Source: Acidianus brierleyi
Lineage (GTDB): Archaea > Thermoproteota > Thermoprotei_A > Sulfolobales > Sulfolobaceae
Direction: 5' to 3'
Length of the DNA stretch: 64,000 bases
NCBI RefSeq assembly: GCF_003201835.2
Contig: NZ_CP029289.2
Span: forward strand, 2,364,501 to 2,428,500
Shown here: in pieces, positions 40,567 to 50,342 of the stretch
Layout of the letters: the number at the start of each line of letters is the position of its first letter
How positions within the stretch are numbered: position 1 is the stretch's first letter
Notes under the pieces: generated by a model
Databases searched by the model: none
The model's input: only the letters and a program-made list of their open reading frames with translations
What the model was told of the DNA's origin: nothing
Translations under genes and position numbers: made by a program

Positions 40567-41004
40567 ATGAGTTTAAGTTGGAACAGTATAATAAATGGTA
40601 TAAGGAATGTGTTAGCGACAAGTTATAAGCTAACAAGAACCGGATTTACAGATCTGTACACAGACGCAGCAGCGTTAGGAAGAGAGACTGGAGACTTAAT
40701 TTTTAAACACAAATTAATACCTTTCTCTCAGGCAATACAAGACGTAGAGAATCAAAGCGTAAAAGAGACACCGATTTTTAGTCCTCTTTCAAACTTAGGT
40801 ATACGAAAAGGCTCTCAGTTGTTTAATGCTCAATCAAGTCTTACCACGAATTTCATACCTATAATAGGGAGTTTCGGGCATTTAGCCGATCACCCTAATG
40901 AGCCTTTGCCTCAAAAGATCTCAGATATAGCCTTTGGTATTCTCGATATACCCGGTGTGATCGAGTTAGCAGATACTTGTAGAGCCATATTAAGAGGGGG
41001 CTGA
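40567..41004 (+). CDS. hypothetical protein, 145 aa, probably element-borne
   Basis: Not recognised. A helical protein beginning MSLSWNSIINGIRNVLATS, with a weak amphipathic C-terminal half (IPIIGSFGHLADHP). It follows the integrase fragment closely on the same strand and is probably a gene of the integrated plasmid or virus. A TATA-like sequence (TTATAATATATAATG) runs into the start. Confidence 0.5.
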   Translation: MSLSWNSIINGIRNVLATSYKLTRTGFTDLYTDAAALGRETGDLIFKHKLIPFSQAIQDVENQSVKETPIFSPLSNLGIRKGSQLFNAQSSLTTNFIPIIGSFGHLADHPNEPLPQKISDIAFGILDIPGVIELADTCRAILRGG

Positions 41005-41176
41005 TGAGCTAAGCCAATTAGGGAGAATAGCGGAAAGGTTAGGAAAAAGTAAAGCTTTCAATTTCTCTCTACTCGCTATCGGGTTAGGCTCTTCCTTAAT
41101 TCCAGGCTCTAGAGAAACGCCTTCGAGGACTGCAGTAATTCAAGGTCTTAAGCCAATAATACAAACCATAGGCGTC

Positions 41177-41716
41177 ATGATAGGATTCTGGGTAATGATA
41201 TATGCTGGTCCTCAATTCGTACCAGTGCTTTTAGGAACTGTAATGAAGTTGCCTCCAACTGTCTACGGTCCATTGGCTCTGTTCATGAACCTAATAGGAA
41301 TACCCTCAATGGTAATTTCGGGTGCTCTGTCCGACAAGATAGGTAGAAGAAGCATGGAAATAATAGGAGCCATGTCTTCAATAATCGTTTCAGCAATCCT
41401 CTACTTGGGCGTACAAGCTGGGTTTCCGTTACTTTACGCTATACTCATATTCGGCTTTGGAATAAATCTACCATCTGCAATATCGCCAGCTTATTTATCG
41501 GAGAGGTTCACCACAATTAGCAGAGCAACAGGGGTTGGGTTCTCCTATAATGGGGTATTCATAGTTGCAGGTTTTTCATCTATTTACATTTCGCTGTTAA
41601 GCAGAGTTAATTCGCCTTATATATCTGCATTTATAATAGTGACTGCAGGAGCTATCATATCAATTATGTCTCTGCTGGCAGGACCAGAAACGCTAAGGAT
41701 TCTCAACTTAAGATAG
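41177..41716 (+). pseudogene. MFS transporter, C-terminal half
   Basis: About 180 residues with six hydrophobic helices and the loop motif GALSDKIGRRSMEI (MFS motif A-like) at the centre of the C-terminal half. The frame stays open upstream to about 41010 with sequence such as SRETPSRTAVIQGLKPIIQ that fits the family loop, but the N-terminal six helices are missing. It is a fragment left by the rearrangement near 40-41 kb. Confidence 0.65.
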
Positions 41717-41897
41717 AGCAATCTTAATTTTAATACTTTTATATAAATAACTGGGGATTTCAACGACTTAACATCTTATGTATATTATATATTAAAATCA
41801 GATATTTATTAATAACAGTAAGATAATATATAATGTTATACATTTAACAAACTAAGTAATTTAGGAATTAATTTAACGTTTTAGACATCCGTTTATT

Positions 41898-42007
41898 AGG
41901 GTGTTTACCCATGGCGTAACTTATCCTGATTCCGCGACTTGCATTCCTCTTAAGGGATCGTCCATAGTCACCTTCAGATCATTGAGACTAGTCGAGAGAA
42001 ACACCCT
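41898..42007. ncRNA. candidate structured RNA or element remnant
   Basis: The outer arms AGGGTGTTT (41898-41906) and AAACACCCT (41999-42007) can close a loop of about 92 bases that is richer in G and C than its surroundings. There is no family match I can name. It could also be the left-end structure of a decayed IS200/IS605-type element, since a right-end remnant follows 120 bases later. Confidence 0.3.
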
Positions 42008-42124
42008 ACCTTCTCATGTAACTTTTCACTCCTATCCTCATGATTAGATCCGTCATCAAGCTGAAGATCGTCAAAAGAAAAAAGTATAAGTAATAGTATA
42101 TAAACGTAGTTTAATCAAAACTAA

Positions 42125-42171
42125 TTTAGAAGTAATTAAAAATAACTAGTAGTTACGTAAAAGAGTTACAG
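42125..42171 (+). repeat. solo right end of the TnpB-like element
   Basis: 47 bases (TTTAGAAGTAATTAAAAATA, then TAGTTACGTAA...GTTACAG) match the tail of the element at 13549-13595, including its last codons, with a few differences. Both copies diverge after GTTACAG, which defines the element boundary. Confidence 0.65.
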
Positions 42172-42252
42172 CCTATCATGAAAATAGTGAACTTTAGAAT
42201 CTTTGTTCTCCCTGGAAGTTAAAGAAGATAGCTAACTAAACCTTTTAAAGAA

Positions 42253-43395
42253 TTAATTTAATTTTATAAATAGTAAAAGTAATGAAGAACTTACTGATAA
42301 TATGATAAAGGTTAGTATACCGTAAAATATACTTATATTTATAAATAAGCCTATTATTAAAGGTACTATTATAAATATTATATAGTGGAAGAATAAATTT
42401 ACTGAGTTAACTAAATTCTTCTCCTTAACGTCTTTAAATTCTCTCGCTATAACTAAATTAGATAATGGTAATAATAATCCGTGAGGAATTCCTAAGAGTA
42501 TAATTCCTATGAGTAAATATATTGGATTTCCAATCATTAAAAGCATAGATCCACCGATTGTTAGTACCATGCTATATAGCTTCATATTTTCTTCATTTGT
42601 ATTATATTTATAAATAAAATATCTGGATAAGAAGGATACTATAAGATATGTAAAAAAATATAAGAAGCCTAAGGAAACATTAAGATGATAATAATACTTG
42701 GCTAACAACGCCAGATAAACGTTAATAAACGCTATAGGTATATCATAAGGCAAGCTAATTAAATTCGCAATCCATAGCTTTCTATTAAACAATACTTTAA
42801 GAGATAAGATAAGATTATTACTAGAACTATAGAATTTGTAGTAGTAAAAATATATATTATAAATATTAATCATTGATAATATTATCAACAGTAAGCTAAT
42901 AACTCCTAAGCGTGTGGATATCGCTTCTAATATAGTGCTAACAACTGCACCTAGACTTAAGCCAATATTATATATTTTAAGTAGCTTGGTGTTAACATTT
43001 TGTTCGTTAGCAATGCTGGATGCAATAGTAGTCATGGATGGTATTATAACGCCAAAGGATAGTCCAGCTAAAATTAATGATATAAAGAAAATATTCAAAT
43101 TATTTATATTAAGCAAAATTAATGATATAGATAGAAACAAGAATGATAAAATCAAGATCTTCTTTGAGTAAATCAGATTAACTGAGAACATAGAAATTAT
43201 TATTGAGACTAACACTAAAGATTCTGTTAATCCTAAGTCTTCTAGCGGGATATGATATTCAAATTTAGCAATTACTGGAGATAGTGTAAGTATTATATTA
43301 TTAATTGCCCTTGAGATTAGGGCAGTTATTAACACAGATGTTAAAATGAAAGTGTATTTATTGCCCATAGCTTTTTTTACCTCTAGATGTGTCAT
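42253..43395 (-). CDS. MFS-like transporter, 380 aa
   Basis: An integral membrane protein with about 11-12 hydrophobic helices, rich in Ile, Leu and Tyr. The glycine-rich GLSFGVIIPSM segment and GIPHGLLLPLSNL match MFS helices 4 and 10. The charged motif A is weak, so it is a divergent member. It starts 3 bases after the stop of the upstream small gene (43399-43698) and forms an operon with it. The substrate is unknown. Confidence 0.7.
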   Translation of the reverse strand: MTHLEVKKAMGNKYTFILTSVLITALISRAINNIILTLSPVIAKFEYHIPLEDLGLTESLVLVSIIISMFSVNLIYSKKILILSFLFLSISLILLNINNLNIFFISLILAGLSFGVIIPSMTTIASSIANEQNVNTKLLKIYNIGLSLGAVVSTILEAISTRLGVISLLLIILSMINIYNIYFYYYKFYSSSNNLILSLKVLFNRKLWIANLISLPYDIPIAFINVYLALLAKYYYHLNVSLGFLYFFTYLIVSFLSRYFIYKYNTNEENMKLYSMVLTIGGSMLLMIGNPIYLLIGIILLGIPHGLLLPLSNLVIAREFKDVKEKNLVNSVNLFFHYIIFIIVPLIIGLFINISIFYGILTFIILSVSSSLLLLFIKLN

Positions 43396-43398
43396 ATT

Positions 43399-43698
43399 TT
43401 AATATGTATAATTACCGCTTTTGAGGCAGACTTTTTGATAGTAATATCCTTTTGGAATATTATATTCTAATAAATGTAATAACTTATGCAAATAACAAGA
43501 TCTAATTTTAAGTCCCCTATACGATAATAGATTATTACCTATGATTTCAAATTCGTAAATATTATTTTTAGTATATATTACTAATTTATCACTATCTATA
43601 TATATATGCTTTGTATCAAGTTCGTATAATCTTTGGAAAATTTTAATCAGATTAAATATATTGATTTTAAATGATTTTTCGCATATATTTATCTCCAT
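43399..43698 (-). CDS. hypothetical protein, 99 aa
   Basis: Not recognised. A small protein with alternating hydrophobic strands in the middle (HIYIDSDKLVIYTKNNIYEF) and a few cysteines. It lies directly upstream of the MFS gene in the same operon. The IS5-type copy B begins 52 bases before its start and may have displaced the original promoter. Confidence 0.5.
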   Translation of the reverse strand: MEINICEKSFKINIFNLIKIFQRLYELDTKHIYIDSDKLVIYTKNNIYEFEIIGNNLLSYRGLKIRSCYLHKLLHLLEYNIPKGYYYQKVCLKSGNYTY

Positions 43699-43749
43699 TG
43701 TTATCCTTAACTAATAATAGAGAAGTTTTTAAGTTTTATCGTTGTTTTT

Positions 43750-44827
43750 ACGTTGTGGATCGCTTCAGAATTATACAAAAATTTTTAAGTAATTATGCAG
43801 AGTATTACCCATGGAAAAGAAGAACACTAGGGATTGGAGTACGATGAGAACGTGGTAACAAGATATAAGCTAATGTTCCCCTTCTACGTCTTCGAACACT
43901 GGTGGGAATTACTCCAGGAAGAGAACAGGTATGCTAAGACCAAGTACAAGGCACCAAAGGAGTTCAACGACTTCCTAGCATTCCTGCACTTGTTCTTACC
44001 CTACAGAGCAATAGAAGGAGTACTAAGCGCACTAGCAGAAATGAAGATAATACCGACAAGCCTAGATTAACAATATGGGAAAGGGTAAGAAACATGAATA
44101 TTAATTTCCCTGAAGCAAGTGACGAACTTGAAGTAATAGCTGATGGTACTGGAATAAGCACAACAAGAGGAGGACAATACGTAGTAGCAAAGTGGGGCAA
44201 AAGGAGGGATTCAAAATTCCTTAAGATTGAAGTAGTTATGGAGAAGGACGAGTTCAAGATAGTAAGCGCTGAGGTGACGAGTAATGAGGCCGAATCTGCT
44301 TCAAATACTGTAAAGGACTTGAAGGAAAAGGGTAAGGAAGTTAAGAGGTTCTATGGCGATAAGGCTTATGATACTAACGAGATTTATAATCTTGGTGTTG
44401 ATGTTGTTGTTCCTCCTAGGAAAGACGCTTCTACTAGGCGTGGTCATCCTGCTAGGCGTAAGGCTGTGCGCGAGTTCAAGAAGTTGGGTTATGAACGTTG
44501 GCGGGATGAGAAGGGTTATGGTAATAGGTGGTTGGTTGAATCCTTGTTCTCAGCGGTTAAGCGTACTTTTGGTGAGTCTGTTAGGGCTACGAGTTTTGCT
44601 GGTCAAGTTGTTGAGGCTAAGCTCAAGTTTTGGGCTTATGCTTGGATGATGTACATGGCCAACCTTGTTGTTGGTCGAGCTAAGGGCTTTGAGGTCAAGA
44701 AGTAGTATAGTAAATTATTTAGGAGAGATATTATTTTCTATAGAAAACATATTTTTACTGTATCATCCTATTGAAATATATTGAACGAACCCACAAAGCA
44801 GTATAATTCTGAAGCGATCCACAACGT
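43750..44827 (+). mobile_element. IS5-type insertion sequence, copy B
   Basis: A 1078-bp element with perfect 27-base terminal inverted repeats at 43750-43776 and 44801-44827 (ACGTTGTGGATCGC... and its complement). The flanks suggest a TA target or none visible. Copy A at 36184-37219 is the related decayed copy. Confidence 0.9.
43811..44705 (+). pseudogene. IS5-family transposase, frameshifted
   Basis: A DDE transposase. The N-terminal part (YKLMFPFYVFEHWWELLQEE) is in one frame and ends at a stop (44070). The catalytic part is in another frame from about 44094: VIADGTGISTTRGGQ with the first Asp, RFYGDKAYDTNEIY with the second, and RWLVESLFSAVKRTFG with the Glu. A 4-base loss near the start (GGAGTACG versus GGAGCAAGTACG in copy A) is another break. 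The gene is inactive as it stands. Confidence 0.85.
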
Positions 44828-44890
44828 AAGTTTTTGATGAATGTTTAAAAAATGAATTTATCGGCATCTTACAATCTTCCTATTTTGATT

Positions 44891-46147
44891 TTAACTAAGA
44901 AATGACTCAATTTTATCTAGCTTATCGTTACGATACCTTAACTCTCCAGTATCGCAATTGACTTCTACAAAAGCACCTGGTAATCCTGCATGCGCAAAGA
45001 AAGTCCTTTCATCTGGATCGCTAGAAACGTTACCTTTAAGGATATTACTTAAGGGATTCCAAGAACCTTTACAGTTCTCTTGAATAGAATCGGAAACACT
45101 CTTAATCTCGTTCTGAACTATAACGTTCAACATTGGGTTAATTTTATAGATATCGACTTTTTTGTTCAATTCGTCTAATTTTACTTGACTTTTCTTGTCT
45201 ATATTGGAAACCTTCTTTATCATTTCTGCAACAACAAATGATTCGAAACCACGAGCAAATGAAAAATGAGGAATTACAGTTATTCTTGATGAATCATTTC
45301 TTATATCAATATTATTCTTGAAAAAGTCTACAGCAAAGTTTACGCGTTGGTCAAAATCATCCGAGAATGTATAGGCTGCAAGTAATGCTCCTTTATTAAT
45401 GGCGTTAATGAAATATTTTGGGTTTGTACAGGATTTTTCATTTTTCATTTTTTTATGTAGTTCTTTTCCTAGCTTACTCTTCTCTTCTGCAGAATCTGAG
45501 TAAGGACGTAAAATACTATCGCTATAGCTAGGATAAACGAAAGAAGGTTGTATCTCTTTCTCTAATACTACATTAATATTGAGATCAGGAAATGGAGGTG
45601 ATTTCCAACCTGGCGGATACGGATCTGAGTTAACTACTTTAATTTTACTATTATTAACTAGAGAATAAATATCCAATATTAAATTTACAGCATTAAATGT
45701 AAGGTATCCCATGTAATTTATACCGTGTGTTAAATCTAGAATAACTTCTACGTCTCCTTCTATTTCCTCGAATATTCTTGCTAGTTTATAAAGAATATAT
45801 GCATAAAAATTGTATATTTCTCCTTTGAAATCTAGTGTCTTATCTTTCTTGGAGTCTTTCTTGGAGTAAAATACTCCTGGAGAAATAATTTTCTCAAAGT
45901 CATTGATCTCTTTTACTTTATTTTCTATAATTTTTATTGATTCCTTTTGAAGATCTTCGAAGGTATTTCCAGTGTCAGCTAATGTATATTGTCCAATCAA
46001 TATTTTCTTGTCAAGTTCTTCTTTATCAATTAAAATAGAAGATGCAAAGTTACTTGTTTTTTTATAATTATTATAATGATAGTTTGCCTCATGATAGTTG
46101 GTTGGATCGCCTATTAGTGAAATTAAAATTTTCTTGATTTTTGACAT
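44891..46147 (-). CDS. csx1: Csx1-type CARF-HEPN ribonuclease (first copy)
   Basis: A 418-residue CARF-HEPN protein. The N-terminal CARF domain begins KKILISLIGDPTNY and has the ligand-loop signature ILDLTHGINYMGYLTFNAV. The C-terminal HEPN domain carries the catalytic R-x4-H in DERTFFAHAG. Csx1 degrades RNA when bound to cyclic tetra-adenylate from type III Cas10. Start at ATG 46147 (ATG 46153 is an alternative), because sequence further upstream is non-conserved and would overlap the divergent gene at 46452. It pairs with a second copy at 49083. Confidence 0.9.
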   Translation of the reverse strand: MSKIKKILISLIGDPTNYHEANYHYNNYKKTSNFASSILIDKEELDKKILIGQYTLADTGNTFEDLQKESIKIIENKVKEINDFEKIISPGVFYSKKDSKKDKTLDFKGEIYNFYAYILYKLARIFEEIEGDVEVILDLTHGINYMGYLTFNAVNLILDIYSLVNNSKIKVVNSDPYPPGWKSPPFPDLNINVVLEKEIQPSFVYPSYSDSILRPYSDSAEEKSKLGKELHKKMKNEKSCTNPKYFINAINKGALLAAYTFSDDFDQRVNFAVDFFKNNIDIRNDSSRITVIPHFSFARGFESFVVAEMIKKVSNIDKKSQVKLDELNKKVDIYKINPMLNVIVQNEIKSVSDSIQENCKGSWNPLSNILKGNVSSDPDERTFFAHAGLPGAFVEVNCDTGELRYRNDKLDKIESFLS

Positions 46148-46451
46148 AACCATAATATAAGGAGATTTCCTTAATATTTTTATATAAAGATGTAGATAAC
46201 TTAGAAATTTATCAAAATTATGGAGAGCTTCCCTAAGCATAATAATTAAACTAATATTTTTCTTTATAAATAGATTACCTGAATTTATAATGGAACAGTG
46301 AAATCTCCATAGTTCCTTATTCCAATTTTTAGAATTTAAACAATCTTTTTGGATAGTAGTGATAAAATAGCAGAGTAAGTACATTTTTACAGTTTTCATA
46401 TTCAAAAAAACACGAAAGGTTAATAAATTAGAGTTAGAAAAATAAAAAGTA
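46148..46451. other. divergent intergenic region
   Basis: About 300 AT-rich bases between csx1 (minus) and the spermidine-synthase-like gene (plus). No gene is evident. An AATATTTTTATATAAAG stretch (about 46172-46188) is a likely promoter of csx1. Confidence 0.4.
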
Positions 46452-47690
46452 ATGGGAGGAGCACCAGTAGGTATTAAAATAAAAATTCCCATAGAACATG
46501 AAGAGGAAAACAATAAGAGTGAATGTAGTCATATACAGATCAACCTACTGCAGACAAATTATGGTCTGACGCTCATAATTGATGGTCATATACAGTTTGC
46601 TGAGAAAGACGAATATATTTATCATGAGGCCTTGGTTCATCCAGCAATGGCTTTAGCAGGAAACCTTGAGACTGTATTAATAATTGGTGGAGGAGACGGA
46701 TTAGCTTTGAGAGAAGTTTTGAAATGGAAAAGCGTTAAGAAGGTTTACTTAGTTGATATTGACTCTTGCGTAGTAGAAATGGGTAAAAATATTCTACAAG
46801 GGCTAAATTGCAACGCATTCAGTGATCCAAGAGTAGAAGTTGTCATAGATGATGGAAGAAGATTTCTAGAGAACAGTACACAGAAGTTTGACGTTATAAT
46901 AATTGACTCTACTGATCCTACAGGTGATGTAAACTCTTGCAGACTTTTCACTCTCTCGTTTTATGAGCTTGTAAAGTCAAGATTGAATAAAGTTTTAGTT
47001 ACCAATGCTGGACAATATGGTTCTAAGGAGTTTCAGAGAATATATTTTACAATATCCAAAGTGTTCCATTATGCTAAAGGTTATTCGGTAAATGTTCCAA
47101 GCTTTGGTACTGTTTGGGGATTTGTTATAGCTTCGCCATCCATTACCTACTATCAAGGTAATCTCCCTGAAAGCTTAAAGTTTGTCAATCATGATTTTAT
47201 TTACTATGTTAATGAAAGCTATCCTATAATTAATATTCAGGAAGTCATAACTGAGGAAGATCCTATTGAAGTTCAATCATTTTATGGAGTTCCTCTAGAA
47301 GATGAAGAAAAGATAATAAGAGATTTTAACTCAAAGTCTTACGTTGTCGGCGTTACAAACAAGAGGGTAATAATAGGTGACAAAAATTCAGGTAAATTTA
47401 CTACTGTTGTACCTAATAAAGTAAGATCAATCACTTTAAACGAAAAAGGTATACCTTTATCAACAATAATTGCATTCTATTTAATTTTACTAATAGTATT
47501 TGAAATAATATTAATCTCCATTCATTATTACCTTGTGGGATTTCTTGAGTTAGTATTAGTCGCTGTAGTCGGAATTCCCTTGAGTATATATTTAGCCAAA
47601 AATTATACGGAAATAAACGACACGATTAAAATACCTGATGAAAATAAGGAAATATATGATACCATAGTGAAGGTGTTTAACATAAAGTGA
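46452..47690 (+). CDS. spermidine-synthase-like protein fused to a membrane domain
   Basis: A 412-residue fusion. Residues about 1-245 form a polyamine-synthase methyltransferase fold: a short beta lead, then VLIIGGGDGLALREVLKW (nucleotide-binding glycines), YLVDIDSCVVEMGK (acidic loop), VVIDDGRRFLEN and VIIIDSTDPTG (catalytic Asp region). Residues about 280-335 resemble a PH-like domain (SYVVGVTNKRVIIGDKNSGKF), and two hydrophobic helices at about 337-378 would anchor it in the membrane. Spermidine synthases are normally soluble and about 300 residues, so the tail is unusual. It diverges from csx1. Confidence 0.7.
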   Translation: MGGAPVGIKIKIPIEHEEENNKSECSHIQINLLQTNYGLTLIIDGHIQFAEKDEYIYHEALVHPAMALAGNLETVLIIGGGDGLALREVLKWKSVKKVYLVDIDSCVVEMGKNILQGLNCNAFSDPRVEVVIDDGRRFLENSTQKFDVIIIDSTDPTGDVNSCRLFTLSFYELVKSRLNKVLVTNAGQYGSKEFQRIYFTISKVFHYAKGYSVNVPSFGTVWGFVIASPSITYYQGNLPESLKFVNHDFIYYVNESYPIINIQEVITEEDPIEVQSFYGVPLEDEEKIIRDFNSKSYVVGVTNKRVIIGDKNSGKFTTVVPNKVRSITLNEKGIPLSTIIAFYLILLIVFEIILISIHYYLVGFLELVLVAVVGIPLSIYLAKNYTEINDTIKIPDENKEIYDTIVKVFNIK

Positions 47691-48529
47691 TATTTTAAAA
47701 GAACGCTCTGGATTTTCCTGCACCTATGTATCTTCAGTATTTATTGTTCTGACTAACTTCATGCAGTTAAACTACTATTCAAGGTCATAAAACTAGTGTT
47801 TCTCAATCAGACGAGGAAGGAACCTTCTCGATAGTCTGTTCCAAGTGCAAATAATTGAATAAATACTGATAGAGTGAAATCATGTGCTATTCAATTAAAA
47901 AATAATAAGGAAATTATACCTTTCAGAATAATAGAAGATTCATGATTTATTATAATTAAAAATATCTGATTATAAAGAAAAACAATTTTAAACATACTCC
48001 GCTAGTCTAGTTAACACTAGTATTTTCAAAAAGTTTATAGACTAGTATTACTAAATCGAATTATTTAAGATTTAGTTTAGACTTACGAAGAAGAGAAATA
48101 TATATTAAGGAAAGAATTCTCACAGTAAAGACGCATATAGTTTACAGTATGAAAGAAATAGAAGTTGCAAGAGCCTTGACCAAGGAATACTCAACAGTGA
48201 TATTACGGATGAACAAATATAGGAGTGAATGGGTGATTATAGTCTTGTCTTATTGAGCGTTATGTACCCTGTAATTCAAGGGAGAGGACTCCCTTGAATG
48301 AGGCTTACTTGAAGGGAGTACAGAATATTAGAGAGATTTGATATAATTTTTCTAAACAATATCGAATAAGATGACTGCATTAGAACATTTTCAATAGAAT
48401 CGCACAAGATTATTATAAAAATACACATAGATTTTATTATTTAGATAATCGATATTTAGCATAATTTCTTCATTTCCGAGTTTTACTCTGAGTCTTTCAG
48501 TTAATCCATTTTTTGTGTTATCCCCGTTT
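47691..48529. other. non-coding region with gene remnants
   Basis: About 840 bases without an intact gene. Small pieces look like leftovers: 47820-47875 can read DEEGTFSIVCSKCK, a zinc-ribbon-like tail, and 48149-48256 can encode 35 residues starting MKEIEVARALTKEYS. A dispersed motif lies at 48016-48045. It may be a graveyard of a former gene. Confidence 0.4.
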
Positions 48530-48831
48530 TTAACAATGTCCAGTTCTAATTTTAATTAATAGTGCCAAAAGATCTCCTATGTAAATTACTTGTTTATCCA
48601 ATAAGGAATAACATATTGAGTCCGTCCTACATGATTTACAGATTATGTTAAAATCTGTATATATCTTTGTTCTATTATTTCTCCAGATATATCTAATAAT
48701 AGAACATCTCCCTCAAACGACCACACTTCTTGAAGACTGTTTGGCCTATGATTAATCGGGAACGGTACATATTTGATTAATTTACATGAATAAGATAGTT
48801 TTGGAGATGGACAGAGTAAGTCAATAGCCAT
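48530..48831 (-). pseudogene. small gene of unknown function, frameshifted
   Basis: From ATG 48831 a frame reads MAIDLLCPSPKLSYSC...INHRPNSLQEVWSFEGD and stops at about 48643. In the next frame it continues smoothly as FNIICKSCRTDSICYSLLDK to a stop at 48530-48532. The switch lies in an ATATAT tract near 48660. Joined, this gives about 100 residues with several cysteines (CKSC). The family is not recognised. It may be a recent frameshift or a sequencing error. Confidence 0.45.
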
Positions 48832-48896
48832 ATTAATCTTATAAAGAAATAGGAACCTGACTTTAAATGTATTAAACCACATTATTTTTCAAAACT

Positions 48897-49040
48897 TTTC
48901 CCACAAAGCTACTTTGTGGATCTGTTCAATTTTTCTAAGAGACTACATTAAACTTACTTTTAATTCTACTGCAGATTTAGAATTTATACTGAAGAAGTGA
49001 GTTTAGAGCCTAAGAAAATTCAACTAGCCCACAAAGCAAC
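48897..49040. repeat. inverted copies of a CCACAAAGC motif
   Basis: Two inverted segments: 48897-48960 contains a palindrome, CCACAAAG CTA CTTTGTGG, followed by GATCTGTTCAATTTTTCTAAG. 49000-49040 contains the complementary AAGAAAATTCAACTAGCCCACAAAGC. Related segments occur near 60190-60227, 19741-19765 and the right end of the IS5-type copies (CCCACAAAGCAG). They lie directly upstream of the second csx1. Confidence 0.5.
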
Positions 49041-49051
49041 AAAGCGAGCAA

Positions 49052-49061
49052 GATATTTATA
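49052..49061 (+). promoter_or_regulatory. TATA box of the second csx1
   Basis: GATATTTATAG lies about 26 bases upstream of ATG 49083, the spacing for leaderless transcription. The CCACAAAGC repeat sits just upstream of it. Confidence 0.5.
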
Positions 49062-49082
49062 GAGTATAAACTATTAATTTTT

Positions 49083-50342
49083 ATGAAGCTACTCTTTGCT
49101 CCAATAGGAGATCCTAAAAACTATGATGAAGTAACATATACAATAGATTCAAAATCTTTCAAAACTAACGCTAGTTTTATGGCCATTGAACAGGCTCTTA
49201 ACTTGGATAAAACAATAGTATATGCTGGTCTTAGCTTATGCGATATCTCAAAGTATAAGGACTATACTAGTTGCTCAAATGATATTTCAACCTTTGTAAA
49301 AAATAAGTTGCAATTAAATAATGAAACTGTTATTGTAGCTCCAAATATTTATGGAAATAAATTTATTCAAATTGATAGAAAAAATACACTTTATTTTAAT
49401 TTTATTTATTATAATACTCTTAATATTCTTAATCGTGAGAAACCAGACGAGATATACATTGACGTAACTCATGGGATAAATTACATGCCTTTACTTGCAA
49501 CAGATGCTATAAAATTAGCAACTTATACTTATATAATTGAAAAGAATACAATAGACCTAACGATTTTTAACTCTGAGCCTATAATGTCACGTAATCCTGG
49601 TCCATATAACATTGATAAGGTATTTACAGAGAAACTTAATGTTAGACAAGCTTTACTTTCAGTTTTAATGCCTTTCCTATCTAAAGAAAATAAGAATAAT
49701 ATTACGAATAAAGTTTTAAAGGAAATAATGAACTGTGATACTGATTTAATTTACTCTAACGCTAATGCTTTATTTTCTGGTATATTTGCATTTTTAATAC
49801 TTTCTAGAAAAGAAATAGAAGAATGCGTGAAAAGTATTGAACAAAAGATTGGAATTTTAGATTATAATAACTTCAAAGTCAATATTGAAATTAGCGACAG
49901 TCTAGTTTATAAAGATAAAATGCCTATAGAACTCAGTTATTTGCATTCATTATTAACTATCATAGGAAAAATAATTAGTAACCTACCCGACGATTCATGT
50001 GTTAAAATTAACGATATCAAAAAACTGGCAAAAAAATTCTCTATATCTGAAACAATATCATCATTAGTTTTGAGCGAAATTGATAGCATAAACAAAAAGA
50101 AAAACATTAATGAAAATCCTCAGCTATTGGCCGATATTGAAGCTCAATGTAAACATAATGAAAGATCTGAAGAGAAATTGGCTACCATGGAATCCAAAAA
50201 ATCTATTTGCCAGCCTAATGAGAGAAATCTATTTGCACACGGAGGGTTTGAACAAAACGTTACTTACTTGTGGAAAAAGAATGAACAAATATGCATGAGC
50301 TATCTCGAATGCAAACAAAATGTAAAGGATCATCTTAAATAA
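49083..50342 (+). CDS. csx1: Csx1-type CARF-HEPN ribonuclease (second copy)
   Basis: A 419-residue paralogue of the protein at 44891-46147. CARF: KLLFAPIGDPKNYDEV and IYIDVTHGINYMPLLATDA. HEPN: the catalytic R-x4-H in NERNLFAHGGFEQNVTYLW, as in SsoCsx1 relatives. The middle is a helical linker. It should be activated by cyclic tetra-adenylate to cut RNA. Its own promoter is visible; it is not in an operon with other cas genes. The two paralogues are clearly diverged, indicating old duplication or separate transfer. Confidence 0.92.
   Translation: MKLLFAPIGDPKNYDEVTYTIDSKSFKTNASFMAIEQALNLDKTIVYAGLSLCDISKYKDYTSCSNDISTFVKNKLQLNNETVIVAPNIYGNKFIQIDRKNTLYFNFIYYNTLNILNREKPDEIYIDVTHGINYMPLLATDAIKLATYTYIIEKNTIDLTIFNSEPIMSRNPGPYNIDKVFTEKLNVRQALLSVLMPFLSKENKNNITNKVLKEIMNCDTDLIYSNANALFSGIFAFLILSRKEIEECVKSIEQKIGILDYNNFKVNIEISDSLVYKDKMPIELSYLHSLLTIIGKIISNLPDDSCVKINDIKKLAKKFSISETISSLVLSEIDSINKKKNINENPQLLADIEAQCKHNERSEEKLATMESKKSICQPNERNLFAHGGFEQNVTYLWKKNEQICMSYLECKQNVKDHLK

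Larger units (their letters stand above)
41717..42252. other. non-coding region with structured segment and IS end remnant
   Basis: No ORF is supported. It contains a 110-base segment (41898-42007) bounded by perfect 9-base complementary arms, AGGGTGTTT and AAACACCCT, with GC-rich interior, and a remnant of the right end of the TnpB-like element at 42125-42171. Confidence 0.5.

Noticed and set aside
41177..41716. Complete small MFS-like transporter
   Set aside because: Only six helices with a central motif typical of the C-terminal half are present and the frame continues upstream without a start, so a fragment is more likely.
46154..46513. N-terminal extension of the first csx1
   Set aside because: It would overlap the divergent gene at 46452 and precedes the conserved CARF start KKILISLIGD.
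48149..48256. 35-residue frame starting MKEIEVARALTKEYS
   Set aside because: Too short and unsupported to call a gene; noted only as a possible remnant.
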